Source: Gnetum montanum
Lineage: Eukaryota > Streptophyta > Gnetopsida > Gnetales > Gnetaceae
Length of the DNA: 64,000 nt
NCBI GenBank assembly: GCA_015680685.1
Contig: MNCI01021399.1
Coordinates: forward strand, 1,036,934-1,100,933
Direction of reading: 5' to 3'
Under the pieces are notes generated by a model, which was not told the DNA's origin, ran no database searches, and saw only the letters and a program-made list of their open reading frames with translations. The translations under genes and the position numbers were made by a program. This document shows positions 1 through 13,328 of this stretch, one piece after another (positions within the stretch are counted from its first letter, which is position 1; every line of letters begins with the position of its first letter).

Positions 1-959
1 ATGCATGGGAAAATAATACACACTGATTAGAACCATATTTACAATGTTCAACATAAAACAACTTCACAACACTTAGAATTTCCTGGAAATTTTGCTAAGT
101 ATCCTAGTTAGGGGTGAAATTAGTTCCCATACAAAACTCTAGGGTGTTAGTCAAAATTTTGTTAAGAATTTGAAAATCAATATTATTATAACCTTTACAA
201 CCTTAAACATTACAACCAAGACATAATGAAATTTATGTAATCAACTTATAATGCATTGAAACCTTGTATAACCTTTTGCCTAAGTCTAGAAGACCAAACT
301 TATAATGTACAAATGGCCATAGGAAAAATCATTGCTAAAAATAGAAAAAAATTTATAGCCCCGAAACCAAGTTTAGGGCATTGCTAACATATCTAGGCAT
401 CCCTAGGGATTTGGAACATTGGTATGAAAAATCATTAACCAAAAACAAACAAAAAATGGCTAGCAATGAATTGCCTTGAATTTTTTGTAGATAAATTCTA
501 AATCACCACAGGCTATGATAGGTGGGAAATTCCCTAGGTAACTACATATACATCCTCTATGATTGGGTTCTTGCTACTACCACCTTTCCTATTCATGGTT
601 GTAGCAATCAATGTTGAGAAAACTCTAAAAATTGATGGGTTTGAGATTCAACACTACCTTGGAGGGAGATCTATGATGATCACACTAAGAATATTGAGTG
701 GTGGAAGCATGAACATCTTTACTAGAGCTTTGAGAAGTGCACTATAGGAGAGAATGATAGTTTGTGATTATTTTTTGGTGGAATTGAACATTAAAACTAT
801 ATGTAAACCTAGGTTCCTCCTTCATTTCCCCCATTTCCAAATTCAAGCACTGGAACTCATGGTGCACTAGAAGTGCAAAGGGGAGAAAGTTCAACCAATG
901 ATAGGATGGTGGGGGTTAGCATCAAGTTTCAAATTTTTGAATTTTGGAATGGATCCCAC
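1..959. other. AT-rich stretch, no gene recognised
   Basis: I see no open frame with recognisable retroelement or host motifs. The short frame at 559-747 (62 residues) resembles no family I know. By position this should be part of element A's protease-RT spacer, where elements G and H carry an antisense gene. I could not find exons of that gene here by eye. Confidence 0.4.
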
Positions 960-3900
960 TAGACACCTCCTAATCATGGTGTGTTGCAAGTTTGGAAACC
1001 CCTCCAATGCTGAGGTTTTAACCTCTTGGAACCTATACAGCCACTTTGCAATCTTTCCCCTCCTACATCCATACTAAGTAGCATGGATCTAGTGTGGGTC
1101 TTGGCCTCCTTCAATCCATAACCATAAAGCCTTATCGTCCTTGCCATTTTTGACAACTACTAACAACATGACCAAATCCTAGACTCCAATAAGAGGTAAA
1201 ACCTACATTCAACTTGCTACTTTGGGAAACAATGTTGGAGAAACATTGGCCTAGAATTTCTTACGAAAGTATAGCTTCCATACCATTCTTTGGTACTTAC
1301 TAATCTGTGATTTAACCCCAAGGTGGGTCCACATGACCTTAAACCCCTCTAGTCACCCTTAGTAGCTCTAGATCCTCATCAAACCTAGTCAAGAGTGCCC
1401 AAAACTTTGAAATCTAGTGAAGTAATGTTGAGGGGGGCTCCATCCACACTACCCAACATGTCTCTAGTGAGGATGGGTGGGGTTGATATCAAACTACTAA
1501 AATCAATCACCTACTTGCCTTATTTTGACCTTGATTCCCTTTTTGACATCTAGTGCTTAAAATTTCCAAAATAATTATTTTGATTTTGCATCATATGTCA
1601 TCTACATTCTAGGAAACCCCCCATCCATGAAGGCTAATGTAGGTCTAGTGTGGATGCCTTGGGGATGAATCATAAAAACCTTCCCATAATCTAAAATCAC
1701 CATGAAATTCACTACTATGACCTAGACACCTCTCCATACCCTTTGGTAGTTGATGATTGTCAAAATTCAAGCTAATCATTATACCTAAAATCTCAACCAC
1801 ATTGGGGAACACCCCCCACCCATGTTGGCCAATGTGGATACTTTGGGGGCAATCCATAAAACCTCATCCATGGTAAAAAAAAATAACCTTATAACCTACC
1901 GTTGTAGCTTTCAAACCCTATTAGAGTCTCCTTGGCCCTTTAGAGATCCAATAGTTGCTAGAAAATAGCAAAATGGTATTCTCCCTCTTCATCCACACCA
2001 AGTCCATGTTGCTCAATGTGGCTTAAATGGGCTAACCACAAGAAACATTAAGAATCCCTCAAACCAGTTGATTTCTATGTCAAATTCATTCCATTGGCCC
2101 CTAGCAACCTCAAAAACTCTAAAATCCTATCAAACCTAGTCGAAAATGGTCAAAATCCTTAACTCAAGTGGAGCCACATTAAGGGGATCCCATCCATGCT
2201 AGGCAGTGTTGGCCCAACATGGATGAATGGGATACAATCAAGAATTTCCAAATTTAACTCTAAACTTAATAATGGTTGACCTCTTGTCCCTCTTGGAACT
2301 TTTGGTAGCCAAAACTTGATAAAATGAACCAAATTTCATAACCACTTTCATGCCCATGCTAGGAATCCTCCTCACTCATGTTGGCTAGCATGGGTCTAGT
2401 GTGGGTACCCCTTGCAAAGCCCATGGAAGATGCATTGATACATCAAAACCATCCTAACTTGTGCTACTCTAACCCTAGGGCCCTACTAGCACTATTGGAA
2501 ACCATTAGACCAATCAAAACCTACCAAAAAAGGTAAAAAGCTATTCCCCCTTGATTTTCCATACTAGGGCCATGTTGGGTAGCATTGCTCTAGTATTTCT
2601 CAAGGGGGTAACTTTAAAAACCCACCAAAAGACTTCAATACTACCAAATTTCAACCCTAGAATTCAACCAGCAAAATAAACAACCCTAGGGACTTACATC
2701 CATGGTTTATTTGTTGCCAAAACCTACTAAAACTAAATAACTCAATGTATCCACATTGGGAAATACCTAAGCCATGCTAGGCAACATGGCTTCAGCATGG
2801 ATAAGTTGCCTTTCCACATTTGGTAGCATGCTGACATTCCCAAAGGCTGAAAACCTAGTTTGGTAAATCCTAGAAGACCATGACCTTGATTTGATGACTA
2901 TTTGACCTTATTTGGACTTCCTAAACCCACCAAACCCTATCATCCATGTTGGAGCAACACTATTTAGTGTGGCTCAAATGGGTTATGACCATACCATATC
3001 TCTAAAAGCCATCAAACCTAGTGATATTCAACCAAAAACCTTAAGCATCATTGTTGGCAAACTTGGAAGCCCAAAAAGCTTAGTTGATTTCTCTGGAAAC
3101 CATCCCAAGATCAAAAATTAAGAGCACCCCATTGAACCATGCTGGATCCATGCTAGCCAACATGGCATCAACATTGGTGAAGCTTTCAACTTTATTCAAC
3201 TCTTAAAAATCTCTCAAAATAGCCTAAGAACTCAGCTAAAAAGCCCACAGCTGCTAAAACCTGGCCCCAACTACAAATTGACCATGTTAGACCCTGTCAC
3301 AATCCAGATCTATATCTTTCATGCTAAGCCCCTTTCCATCCATGCTGCCCAACATGGCTCTAGGAGGTATAATCACAAGACCTTTGTTTTCACCATTTTG
3401 ACCTCAAAGATGGTTAATTTTAATAGATCTAGCCTTGTGCTCCCTTGGGAAGGCCCTAGAAACCTAATCATAGCCCTTTGGATGTACAAAATCCACATTC
3501 ATTAGTATCCACACTAGGGCCATGCTTGCTAATGTGGGTGGTAGATTTAGGATTCAATAGGGATTTCTAGGAGCTAAAATTAATAATAGAATTGACCTAC
3601 TCCCTTTCCCAGTACACTATGTTGGCCATGCAAGTCATCAAGAGTTGAAAACTACTCAAAATGAACCTAGAAGATTACATAGTTATCCAATCCATGATGG
3701 GGGTCATCCCACCCATGCTAGCCAACATGGGTCTAATGTGGATCCACTGCAAATACCTTGAAGACCTTGTTTTTAGCCTCAAAAACCTTAAAATAGCCCT
3801 AATGCATGCCCAAACTCATCTATCATCCTTATAGGCTAAACCCATGACCTGCTTAGGCCTAAAGCTAGCAAAATCTAACCTAGTTTAACCATGTTTCATC
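960..3900 (+). repeat. Diverged tandem array, ~190-bp period, about 14-15 units
   Basis: A block like 'ccatgctagccaacatgg', followed by gtctagtgtgg or similar, recurs near 1060, 1445, 1630, 1825, 2010, 2200, 2375, 2575, 2775, 2950, 3150, 3345, 3520 and 3720. Spacing is about 175-200 bp. Between these blocks each unit also carries an 'aaaacctactaaaa'-like stretch. Units are strongly diverged from one another. The array lies between where protease should be and the RT of element A, in the spacer position. I found no long open frame. Confidence 0.65.
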
Positions 3901-4439
3901 ATATGCACTCCATTTTTCTTGATGTGGCCTTATTTCAAAGTGTTTCAACCCATTTCAATCTTGTTATACATTGTTGATCTTTTTTAACCTATGCATCACT
4001 TCAATCTTATTGTCTCTATCTTATTTCCTTTATTATAGCCTATGTTGACCATTGTTTAGGCTTTTGATTGGAATTGAAGGATGGGGTTTGACCTTCCTTG
4101 ACCATCATTTGACACCATGTAATCATGGCTTGCTAAGGCCTTAAACTGGTATCATTGCTTGCCAAGGCCTTAAAGTGAGATCATGGTCTACAAAGGCCTC
4201 AAACTGGCAAGCTTGTAACCTTAGTTGATCTTGTTTTATATACTTTCATTATTCTTCAACATATTTTGGCCTTTTTTTATCTTTTTTGACATCTATTTAT
4301 CCTTCATTCCATTTTATATACCTATCTCTACCTCTTCTAGCCTTAAATAACCTTTCTTGCACTTTGTTTGACATGGAAGTAGCATGTATTTGCATAATTT
4401 TATAGCATTTTGGCATTATTTACTCATCTTTGCCCAGGT
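3901..4439. other. Spacer upstream of element A pol
   Basis: T-rich sequence with three short direct repeats near 4125-4205 (variants of 'ggccttaaactggtatcat'). No coding motif is recognised. It continues the region between the tandem array and the pol frame. Confidence 0.4.
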
Positions 4440-7400
4440 GCCACTTAATGTGCTTATGGTTAACATGTAGGATTGAAGTATGAGTACCTAGGAGTAAATT
4501 ATTTTACCATTCAGCCTAATTGGGCCTCATGTTCATGTTGAACAATGCGTTAATCTTCATTGCCTAGATCTAGAGCTTGAGAGTCTTGTTGATCACATAT
4601 CCTTGATAAAGAAACCTATATAATGACATGAAAACCTAGTCAAAACTCTTGACCTAGAGACTGTGAAATTATTGAAGACTCTCTAGTTAAGGTTCCTATC
4701 ATGACACATAGTGGTGAGGAGAAAATGCTAAAGCTAAGTTCCTCACTAAAACCTCAACAAGTTCAAGAGATCACCAAGGTCCTATAAGATAACATTAAGA
4801 CCTTTGCTTGGTCATATGAATATATGTGAGGTCTAGATCCATGTTTAGTCCAACATAACATCATACTCAATCCTATCATTAGACTAGTTAAGTAGAAGAT
4901 CTATATGATTAGACCTAATTTAGCCTTGGCAATTCATGATGAGATCACAAAACTATATTAAGCTTGTTTTATTAGAGCTATTAACTACATAGAATAGGTG
5001 TCCAACATAGTGGTAGTCCTGAAGAAAAATGGGAGTATTTGAATTTTCATAGATTTTTGAGACCTAAATAAGGCAACCATCAAGGATGATTTTTCCTTGC
5101 CTAGTATCAATCAACATATCAATACTACAACCTAGCATGCCTTATTATCCTTTATGGATGGATTCTTAGGATACAACCAGATTAGGATCAACCTAGAACA
5201 TCAACTTAGCATAACCCTCCTAACTCCTTGATGTACCTTTTGTTATACCATGATGTCCTTTTCCCTAAAGAATGCAGGAGCAACCTACCAAAGAGCCATG
5301 ATGTATATCTTTAGTGATTACATGCTAGGTTTGCTCAATGATTAGATGATATAGTCATTCAGTCCAAAGAGGCCAATGACCATATAGATAACCTAGACCT
5401 TGTACTTAAATGATGCCTCAAAAATGATCTTGGGCTTAATCCTAAGAAGTGTGGAGTTAGTGTTAAAACTAATAAGATGCTTGGCTTTGTAGTATCCAAA
5501 GCAAGAATACATGTTGATCCTAATAAGGTTAAGGCCATATCCAGCTTGGCAAAAACTACTAACCTTAAAGAGCTTCAAGGATTGCAAGGTAGATTACAAT
5601 TCATTCATAGTTTTATTGCTAAGATTACAAATAAGTTACAATCCATTCAACACTTACTTAAGAAAGGATTTCACTATGAGTGGATAGCTCAATGCCAAGA
5701 AGCCTTTGAAAATCTTAAGCAAGAGTTGGCACAACTATTGATAGTCTAGCCTTCATATGAGGATAAACTATTTTACATCTACCTTGCTATGTTTGACACA
5801 TCTATTACCTTTCTACTCTATTAGAAATGAGATGATGGAGTAGAGATGCTCATATACTATCTTAGCCATGCATTAGTTACCCATGAGACTCAGTACACTA
5901 AAGTGGAGAAGTATTATTTAGCACTAGTCTTCTCATTAAAGTGGAGACACTACCTCTTTTAGGTCAATGTCATTTGCAAAGACAATGTTATTAGAGCCAT
6001 AATAATCAACATTTATGAAAATAATCATATAGCTTGATGGAAAGCCATCATAGTGGAGTTTAAGCTTCATTACATTTCTTAAGCATCAACAAAAGGTTAA
6101 GCTATAGCTACACAACTTGTTGTTTCACTAGTGGATGACCATGTGACTATAGACCCTGAGTTCCTTGATGAACACATCAACATCATTGGCTAAGTGCTTG
6201 AGGGCTATGACGTGATCATGAACTTTGATGGAGCTTTAACTACCCATGGGGCCATTGTTTCTGTCATTAAAACATTTCTATTTGGTGAAATCAAATCCTT
6301 TACCTACTGATTTAAGTTTCCATGTACCAACAACATAGCAACGTATGAAGGTTTAAATAGAGGAATGATGGCAACTCATGGCCTAGGAATTAAATGCTTA
6401 ATGATCAAAGGTGATTCATAACTTGTGGTTAACCAAGTAACCAAGGTTTACACTTGGAAAGCTAAACATTTACAACCTTACTATGACCTAAGAAAGAAAA
6501 TGTTGCAACAATTTATAGATGTTGATATCCAACATGTATCCTAAACTAACAATACTATAGTTGATGCCATTACGGTGCTATCCCTTTGTGTGATCCTAGA
6601 TGTGTTTAGCAAGTTGTCCACCTTGATTATGAACTATGCTATTTCCATCATGCAGAGTGCTAAGGATACATTCGTGGCCATAGTTCATCTTTCTCCTACA
6701 AGGGAGTGGTATGATGATATCAAGTTTTACCTTACGCATGATGAACCTTCATAAGGCTTGATTGCTACTCAAAAGGATGTTGTACGTAAATGATCAAAAT
6801 AGTATGTGATCATAGGAGATAAAACATTATGTTGATGCTCCTACAATGGCATATTATTAATGTGCTTGGGTAAAACTAAAGCCCAAATAGTCCTAGAGCA
6901 AGCTCACAAAGGTTTATGTGAAGGACATATAGGACCTAAAGCTATGGCTACTAAGATTAGAATGTTAGGCTATTACTAGTCCTATATGAAAAGTGACTGG
7001 ATGCAAAAGGTTAAATCGTGTGACATGTATCACCAACATAATAACCTTATACACATACCACCAAATGAGTTACATACTATTCAAATATCTTGGTAGTTTC
7101 AATGATGGGGATTGGATATCACTGGACCTATAATGCCATAGTTTCATCATCACTATAATTGAATACATGACAAAGTTGGTTGAAGCTATTCCCCTAAGAA
7201 GGAAAACATCTAAACAAATTTGTAGATTTATACTTGATAACATCATGGTCCATTTCGGCATACCAATGACCATAGTTGTAGATAATGGATCACAGTTTAA
7301 TAGCCAAGAAATGAAAAAAAAAATTCATGGCCTAGGCATTATCATCATATTACCCTTAAGCCAATGGACAAGTAGAAGTAAGAAATAAGGTTATCATCAA

Positions 7401-7953
7401 CTTGCTCAAAAAGATGTTAAATAATAACAAGAAAAAATGGCATGAGTGGCTTGTCCATGCACTTTGGACCTATAGAACAACTTTATTTACAACAATTGGT
7501 ATAACCCATTATAGCCTAATTTATGGTTTTGAAGTCCTTTTACCTTTTGAATTACAAGTGTCATTGCTCCAAGTAGGCATATCTAACTTCATCAATGATG
7601 AGCAATGTCAGGATTTGTGGACCATGGACCTAAAATTAGTGGAAGAGTAATGGGTTTGAATGCTCATTTACATTGAGTGATATTAAGAGAGGTAGAAGTA
7701 GTAACACCACCATAGATTGAACTAATGCAAGATCAAGGAATGGGACCCAGTCTTCAAGGCCATTTGTGAGCATGCAAAAAAAATCTGAACCAATTTGAAA
7801 AGGCCTTTCTTGTTCACCAAGGCCTATGGAAATAGAGCATTTAGGATAGTTAACATGGATGGAAATGAGTTGGCCAATTTGGTCAATCATTCCTATTTAA
7901 AACCTTATTACATGTACCCTACATCAACAAGCATAATAGCCAATCACAAGTGA
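4440..7953 (+). pseudogene. Element A pol relic: RT, RNase H, second RNase H, integrase
   Basis: Decayed polyprotein of a Ty3/gypsy element, non-functional through many stops and frame breaks. RT blocks run from about 4700 to 5480, with the catalytic YVDD box near 5335-5355 broken by a stop. An RNase H connection follows at about 5480-6130; the open piece 5477-5749 reads as the conserved LGF...LQGRLQF tract. A second RNase H begins with NFDGA near 6219. The integrase zinc region is near 6895-6960, the first catalytic Asp near 7113, DNGSQF at 7281-7298, and the C-terminal segment at 7402-7950 includes an 82-residue open piece with ALWTYRTT. The tandem RNase H modules mark the Tat clade (family knowledge). 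The stops are mostly explained by C-to-T decay. Confidence 0.85.
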
Positions 7954-8947
7954 GCCTATAGGACCTCTTTTGCACAACAAGTGAGTAGAACACTTCGATG
8001 CAAATCCATTTTGGATGTAACACATGTGACTTGTGGTAGCATGGTTTTATCATTTTATGGCCTTATGCATTATATTGTAACAAAAAATTTTATTTGCTTA
8101 GTTTTCTTTTCCTCTTGGAGTTGTGTTTACAAGATGAAGCTTGGAAGTCATCTTGAAGGTGCAACTCATCACTGTAGCAAGTCATCACATGACCTCAATA
8201 TGCAAGATTTACTAAGTTTGTTCTATTATGCCAAGAGTGCTTATTTCATCTCCATTTCCATTACCATTTCCTTGCATCCAACCCCATAGCCTTATTATAG
8301 CCTTTCTTACCCTGAATAGCCATGTTGACCTATCTTTGTCATTCATGCATTATGGCTTTATGACATCCCTTCGTCATGCTCCACCATTAAGTCTATTAAA
8401 TGTAACATAGCTCATTGAACTGGAAAACCATTAAATCCATTAAGCATAACACATCCCATTTGATGGGAAAGCCATTAAGTTTTTTGGAAGTAACAAACCT
8501 CATCTAGTAGAAAAACCATATCAGAATCAACCTTGGCAAAGAAACCTAATCAATGTTTTACCTCACAAAAAAAATGAGAAAGCAAATTGCTCAGAAGTAA
8601 AATGGCCTTTGAAGACTAAAAGCCCAAATAGATGACTCTAAACATGAAAAGGGAGGATCCTGGTGACTAATGATACCTTGGAGCAAGATATTGGATCCTC
8701 AAATACATTTACCAAGTGTCCAACATCTCAAAAAATACAAAGTGCCAAAATCACTAACTAACCAACATCTTAGTGTCATAGTCATGATGTCAACTATGGA
8801 ATGCATTGTTAGCCCCCATGACCATTTTCCTATGATTGCATTACCATCATCTCATCATATCTTTATCCCATCATCACAAGCACTCTTTGGCATGATTCAA
8901 GACAACTAGAAAAAGTGCAGAGAGGGGATGTTGGTGATGGACCTGTA
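7954..8947 (+). other. Element A 3' noncoding region
   Basis: Sequence between pol and the 3' LTR, alignable with 12239-13260 of element B. It contains about three diverged copies of a 'taacacatcccatttgatgg'-like unit at 8385-8520. The reading frames here (for example 7981-8289) are not conserved in element B, so I do not call a gene. Confidence 0.55.
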
Positions 8948-9025
8948 GTGGTGTTTTTTATTCTTTGTCAATTCTTATCAGGTCAACTTTCTATACACCA
9001 ACAAAGAGGAACCAATGAAACACCA
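8948..9025 (+). promoter_or_regulatory. Polypurine tract and hairpin at the 3' LTR boundary, element A
   Basis: The tract 'aacaaagaggaaccaa' sits immediately before the LTR start TGAAACACCA at 9016 and would prime plus-strand DNA synthesis. About 65 bp upstream is the inverted partner gtggtgttt...ttctttgtc (8948-8971). The tract and the first LTR bases could therefore fold into an imperfect stem. The same layout recurs in elements B, E and G. Confidence 0.65.
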
Positions 9026-10425
9026 TCAAAATTACATGTTTTAGCCTTTGTAATTCCCATCCATGAAATCAAAGGGTAAACTTCATTGTAAATGTGAATA
9101 TTGCAACCCATGAAGTGCAATCTCATATACTTTATACTTTTGAGGTTGAAAAATGCTTTATAAGTGGTCAAAGCCTCATCCCCCAAGTGAAAAATTCCAT
9201 ATAATTCCTATATTTTGGCTGGGGGGGGGGGGTGTTTAAACATGCCTTTTTGGATGTCTAAATTAACATGTTGATGGGTTTTATTGGAGGCATAGCATTT
9301 TCCATGGTGGAGATACCTATTGGGGTGTGTAACTCACCTACAACCAATATTGGGGGTATGAAATCAACCATGCATCACATCCCCAAAATTGTCACTTCAT
9401 CCCTCAATCATTGCACATTCCCCCAATGTTGCTCTAGCATGGCCCAAGATTCTAGCATTGCACCAACTCTATCATTGACCCTACACTTTAGCATTGCTAT
9501 TGGAAGGCCCAACATGGGTGGAAAGAGCCAATGAGGATGAAATTTCCATTTACTATTTTTAGTAAATGGAATGGCTTTGATACCATGGGGGTATAACACT
9601 TACCATACATAGTAACCCTATTGGATTTGAACACCCACCACACCTGTGTGTAGCCAAAATTTTATTAGCAATCAAGAAAAAATTTGTAGCAACAATCAAG
9701 TACAATTTTTGCCAAATTTGTTGTCCGAAAACTTATAAAACCCAAGCATCAAAACCATTAAAGGATTTCAAAATTATGCATTTTTTAGGCATTTTTTCAT
9801 TCAAGAGATTTGAGCACACATAGAGCTTCTTGAATCCCTTTGCATGGAACCCATAACCATTGTTACCCATATTATCCCCCCTTTGAGATTTATGAGATTT
9901 TGACATTAATGTTGAGCACCTAGGAACTAAAAATTCCAACATTATTTACTTTTCTTATCCAAATCCCTTACACCTCTCATCCCCCTACATCAAAAACATT
10001 ACAGATCTAGTGTAAGAGTAGTGAAGGTTTGAAAGCATCAGGAGTGATAGAACCTCTAGATTATGGAGCTGATCGTAGTAGTTTCAATGGAATTTGAACC
10101 CTTGTTGAAGTGAACCCCCTTGCTACTATAGCCCATCTTGTACACATTCCTATTCCTTCTTTATTTTTTCTAAAATAAAGTTTATAGTTCCATTTATGTG
10201 TAATTTTTATTCATTTGTTTCGTTTTGGCATAATTTACCCTCCAAATTTCTATTTTGCATTTTCATTTTCATTATCTTATTTTTCCATCTCTAAGTCCTT
10301 GGGTGATTTAGAAAACCATCCAAGACATATTGGATCACATTTTTAATGTAGGCCCTTGGGAACTAGGGTTAAAGCTATTTCACTCTAATTCATGGTTTCT
10401 TTAGCAACCAATATTTTTTATTGTT
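9016..10425 (+). repeat. 3' LTR of element A
   Basis: About 1.41 kb, starting TGAAACACCATC and ending ...TTGTTACA. It aligns with the LTRs at 13329-14604, 14605-16097 and 42279-43856. Shared blocks are the 'gaggtacaatttcattgtaaatgtg' type segment near the start, 'cttgggaggccaaaaatgcc' type in the middle, and 'aagtccttgggtgattt...cccttgggaactagggtt' type near the end. A run of 12 G lies at 9221-9232. Confidence 0.75.
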
Positions 10426-12238
10426 ACAGTAGCCATAGACCTTGAATTCCCAGATGATCATGTTAACATTGTTAGCAATGTAGCTAAGGACTATGAGGTT
10501 GTTATGAACTTTGATAGAGATTTGATTACCCATGGGATTAGTGCTACTATTTTCATAACATTCCTATCCAATGAAATCCAATCCTTCGCTTATCATTTCA
10601 AATTCCCATATACCAACAATATGGAAGAGTATGAAGGATTGATCATAGGAATGATGGTAGCCCATGACCAAGGAATCAAATTCCTAATGATCAATTATGG
10701 TTTAAAACTTGTGGTTAACTAAGTAATCTAGGTTTATCCCATGCAAATACAAACATTTTCAATGTTACTATGACCTAGGAAAGAAAATGATGTAATAATT
10801 TATAGATGTTAATATCGAACATGTACCCTAAACTAGGAGCATGCTAGCTGATGCCATTACAATCTTAGCTCTTAGTTTGACACCTGATGTGTTTAGAAAA
10901 TTACCTTCATTAACTATGAACCATGCTATAATCATCACATAGAACACTGAGGATAATTTTGTAGCCTTCATTAGTGTCATCCCTCTAAGGAAATGGTATG
11001 ACGATATTAAGTTTTACCTTATGCATGGTGAATCTTCACAAGGCTTGACCACTTCTCAAAAGGACATTGTACATAAATGATCAAAACCATACGTCATTAT
11101 AGGTGATAATACATTATGTTGATGATCCTATGATGGCATATTGTTAGTGTGCTTGGGCAAAACTAAAGCTTGCATAGTCCTTGAGCAAGTTCATGAGGGT
11201 ATATGTGGAGGACATATAGGACCTAGATCCATGGCTACTAAAATTAGGTGACTAGGCTATTACTAGTCCTATATTGAAAATTACTACCTATATAAGGCCA
11301 AGACTTATGACACTTATCAATAGCATGACAACCTAATACACATGCCATCAACTGAGTTACACACTACTTAGATAACCTAGTCATTCCAATGTTGGGGATT
11401 GGACATCATTGGACTTGTAACACCTAATTCTTCCACAAGGCATAGCTTCATCATCATCACAATTGAATATTTCAAGAATTAAATTAAAGCTATTTCCCTA
11501 AGGAAGATGATGTCTCAATAAGTTTATAGATTTATACTAGATAATATAGTAGCCTATTTTGGCACACCTATGACCAAAGTCACAGATAATGGACCATAAT
11601 TTAGTAGCCAAGAAATAAAAAAATTTTTGTCATGACTTAGGCATTAAGCATTTATTTTCATAATTTTTCTACCCCTAAGTCAATGGACAAGTTGAAGCTA
11701 GAAATAAGGCCATCATAAAGTTGCTTAAAAGGATGTTGAACAATAGCAAATTCAAGGTGAATGAGCTACTTGTCCATGCACTTTGGGCCTTCTGAACAAC
11801 CATTCAAAATACAACTGTTGTAACTCCATATAGTCTAGTTTATGATTTTGAAGCTATTTTAGCTCTTGAATTATAGGTTCCATCACTAAAAGTAGCCCTA
11901 TTAGACTTCATCAATGTTGAACAAAATAAAGAGCTATGTACCATGGACCTAGAGTCAGTGGAGGAGCAACAAGTACAAACACTTATTCACATTGAGTGAT
12001 ACTAGGAGAGGCATAATAAATAGCACTACAATGACCTAAAAAAATGAAAGATCAAGAAGGGAGACTTGGTCCTCAAGGCTATTCATGAGCAAGCGAACAA
12101 ATTCTCATCCAACTAGGAAGGGCCTTTCTCGATCACCAAGGCCTATCACAATAGAGCCTTCAAGATAGCAGACATGGATGAGAATGAATTGGCCAATCTA
12201 GTCAATCATTACTATCTAAAACCTTATTACATCTAACA
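10426..12238 (+). pseudogene. Element B pol relic: second RNase H and integrase
   Basis: Collinear with 6140-7920 of element A. The open piece 10504-10722 (72 residues) begins MNFDRD, where NFDGA is expected, and holds the tract with 'TNNMEEYEGLI' typical of the archaeal-type RNase H module of Tat elements. Integrase follows: the zinc region near 11190-11330, the catalytic-core start near 11400, a degraded D-N-G-P motif near 11585, and a C-terminal part to about 12238 with 'LKPYYI'. Many stops and several frame changes make it non-functional. Confidence 0.8.
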
Positions 12239-13328
12239 TGATTTATTTTCAAGTATCAACATAGATATCCACAACCATAGTGACTAATAACAAGTGAGCC
12301 AACCTTCTTTTCTCTATCTTATTTTTGCACAACAAATGAATTGAAAGACTTTGTGACATCTATAATGCAAATGTAGATCTCTTTTGGGTGTAAAAATTGT
12401 AACCTTTGATGACCTGGTTTGTTGATTCTTTCATATAGTCCTATACATTAAATTAAGACAACATACTTTCTTTGTCTTGTTTTAATTATTTTCTTGAAGT
12501 TGTACTTGTAGGATGAAGATTGGAGTAATTACAAGGATGCAACTCATCATGGTAGAAAGTCATCATGTAACCCTAATGCGTAAGACTTTATGATTTTGTC
12601 CTATTGTGCCAAGAGTCCTTATTCCACTTCACCCTCATTACCTCTCATTGAGCCCAAATCCATAGCCTAATTATGACCTTTCTACCTTAAATGATAATGG
12701 TAACTATGTTAGACACTCATGTATTATGGCCAATTGATATCTCCTTCATCATGCTCCACTATCAAGTCCATTGAATGTAACACATCTCATTCAATGGAAA
12801 AACCAAATTAAATTAGGCCTTGGCAATAAAACCAAATGAAGGTTTTGTCCCCTAGAAAAAAAAGCAGGGGGGGGGGGAAGCAAATTACCAAAAATAAAAA
12901 TGGCCAATGAAGATCAAAAGAAAAACCAATTTCTCCAAAAATACAAAAGGAGGAGCCTAAATGCCAAGGAAATGTTGGAGTGAGGTGTTGGTTCCTTAAA
13001 AACATTACTGAGTCACCAACACTTCAAAGCATGAAGTGTAAAGACTTAATTGATTGTTCAACATAGCATTGTCATATTGTAGCCATGATGTTAAACTATG
13101 GAACTCATTATTCACCCTTATGATCATTTCATAATGACCAAATATAACTTGCAACTTTTATCACCTCCTCATAACCTTATCTCATTATCACAAACACTCT
13201 TTGGCATGGTTCAGCACTACAAGATCAAGCTTAGAGAGGAAAAATTGGTGATGGGCTCACAATGATGTTTTTATTCTTTGTCAATGTATCTTAGGTCAAT
13301 CCTTCAAATATCAACAAAGAGGAACCAA
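12239..13328 (+). other. Element B 3' noncoding region and polypurine tract
   Basis: Aligns with 7954-9015 of element A, including 'aatgtaacacatctcattcaatgg' type repeats near 12775 and a run of 11 G at 12867-12877. It ends with 'caacaaagaggaaccaa' at about 13312-13328. The inverted partner of the LTR start (gatgttttta...tctttgtcaa) is at about 13264-13284. No gene is supported. Confidence 0.6.

Larger units (their letters stand above)
1..10425 (+). mobile_element. Element A: Tat-lineage Ty3/gypsy LTR retrotransposon, 5' end outside window
   Basis: Decayed retroelement on the plus strand. In order it has an unrecognised AT-rich stretch, a ~190-bp tandem array, a pol relic (RT, RNase H, second RNase H, integrase), a 3' noncoding region, a polypurine tract and a 3' LTR ending at about 10425. 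Gag, protease and the 5' LTR are not seen and probably lie to the left. The pol reads collinearly with the better-preserved pol of element G on the other strand. Directly after the LTR, sequence resumes inside the RNase H of another copy (element B), so A is probably inserted into B. That nesting is inferred, because the left junction is outside the window. Confidence 0.8.

Noticed and set aside
4228-4250. TATA-like sequence on the minus strand upstream of element A pol, as a promoter for an antisense gene in A
   Set aside because: The region is so AT-rich that TATA boxes occur by chance, and I could not find exons of the antisense gene in A.
7981-8289. 102-residue plus-strand frame after element A pol
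   Set aside because: The matching region in element B (12320-12650) is closed by several stops and shows no protein-level conservation.
9221-9232. Run of 12 G as a possible G-quadruplex or functional tract
   Set aside because: A single homopolymer not conserved in other LTR copies; B has a separate 11-G run at a different place (12867-12877). Slippage is the simplest explanation.
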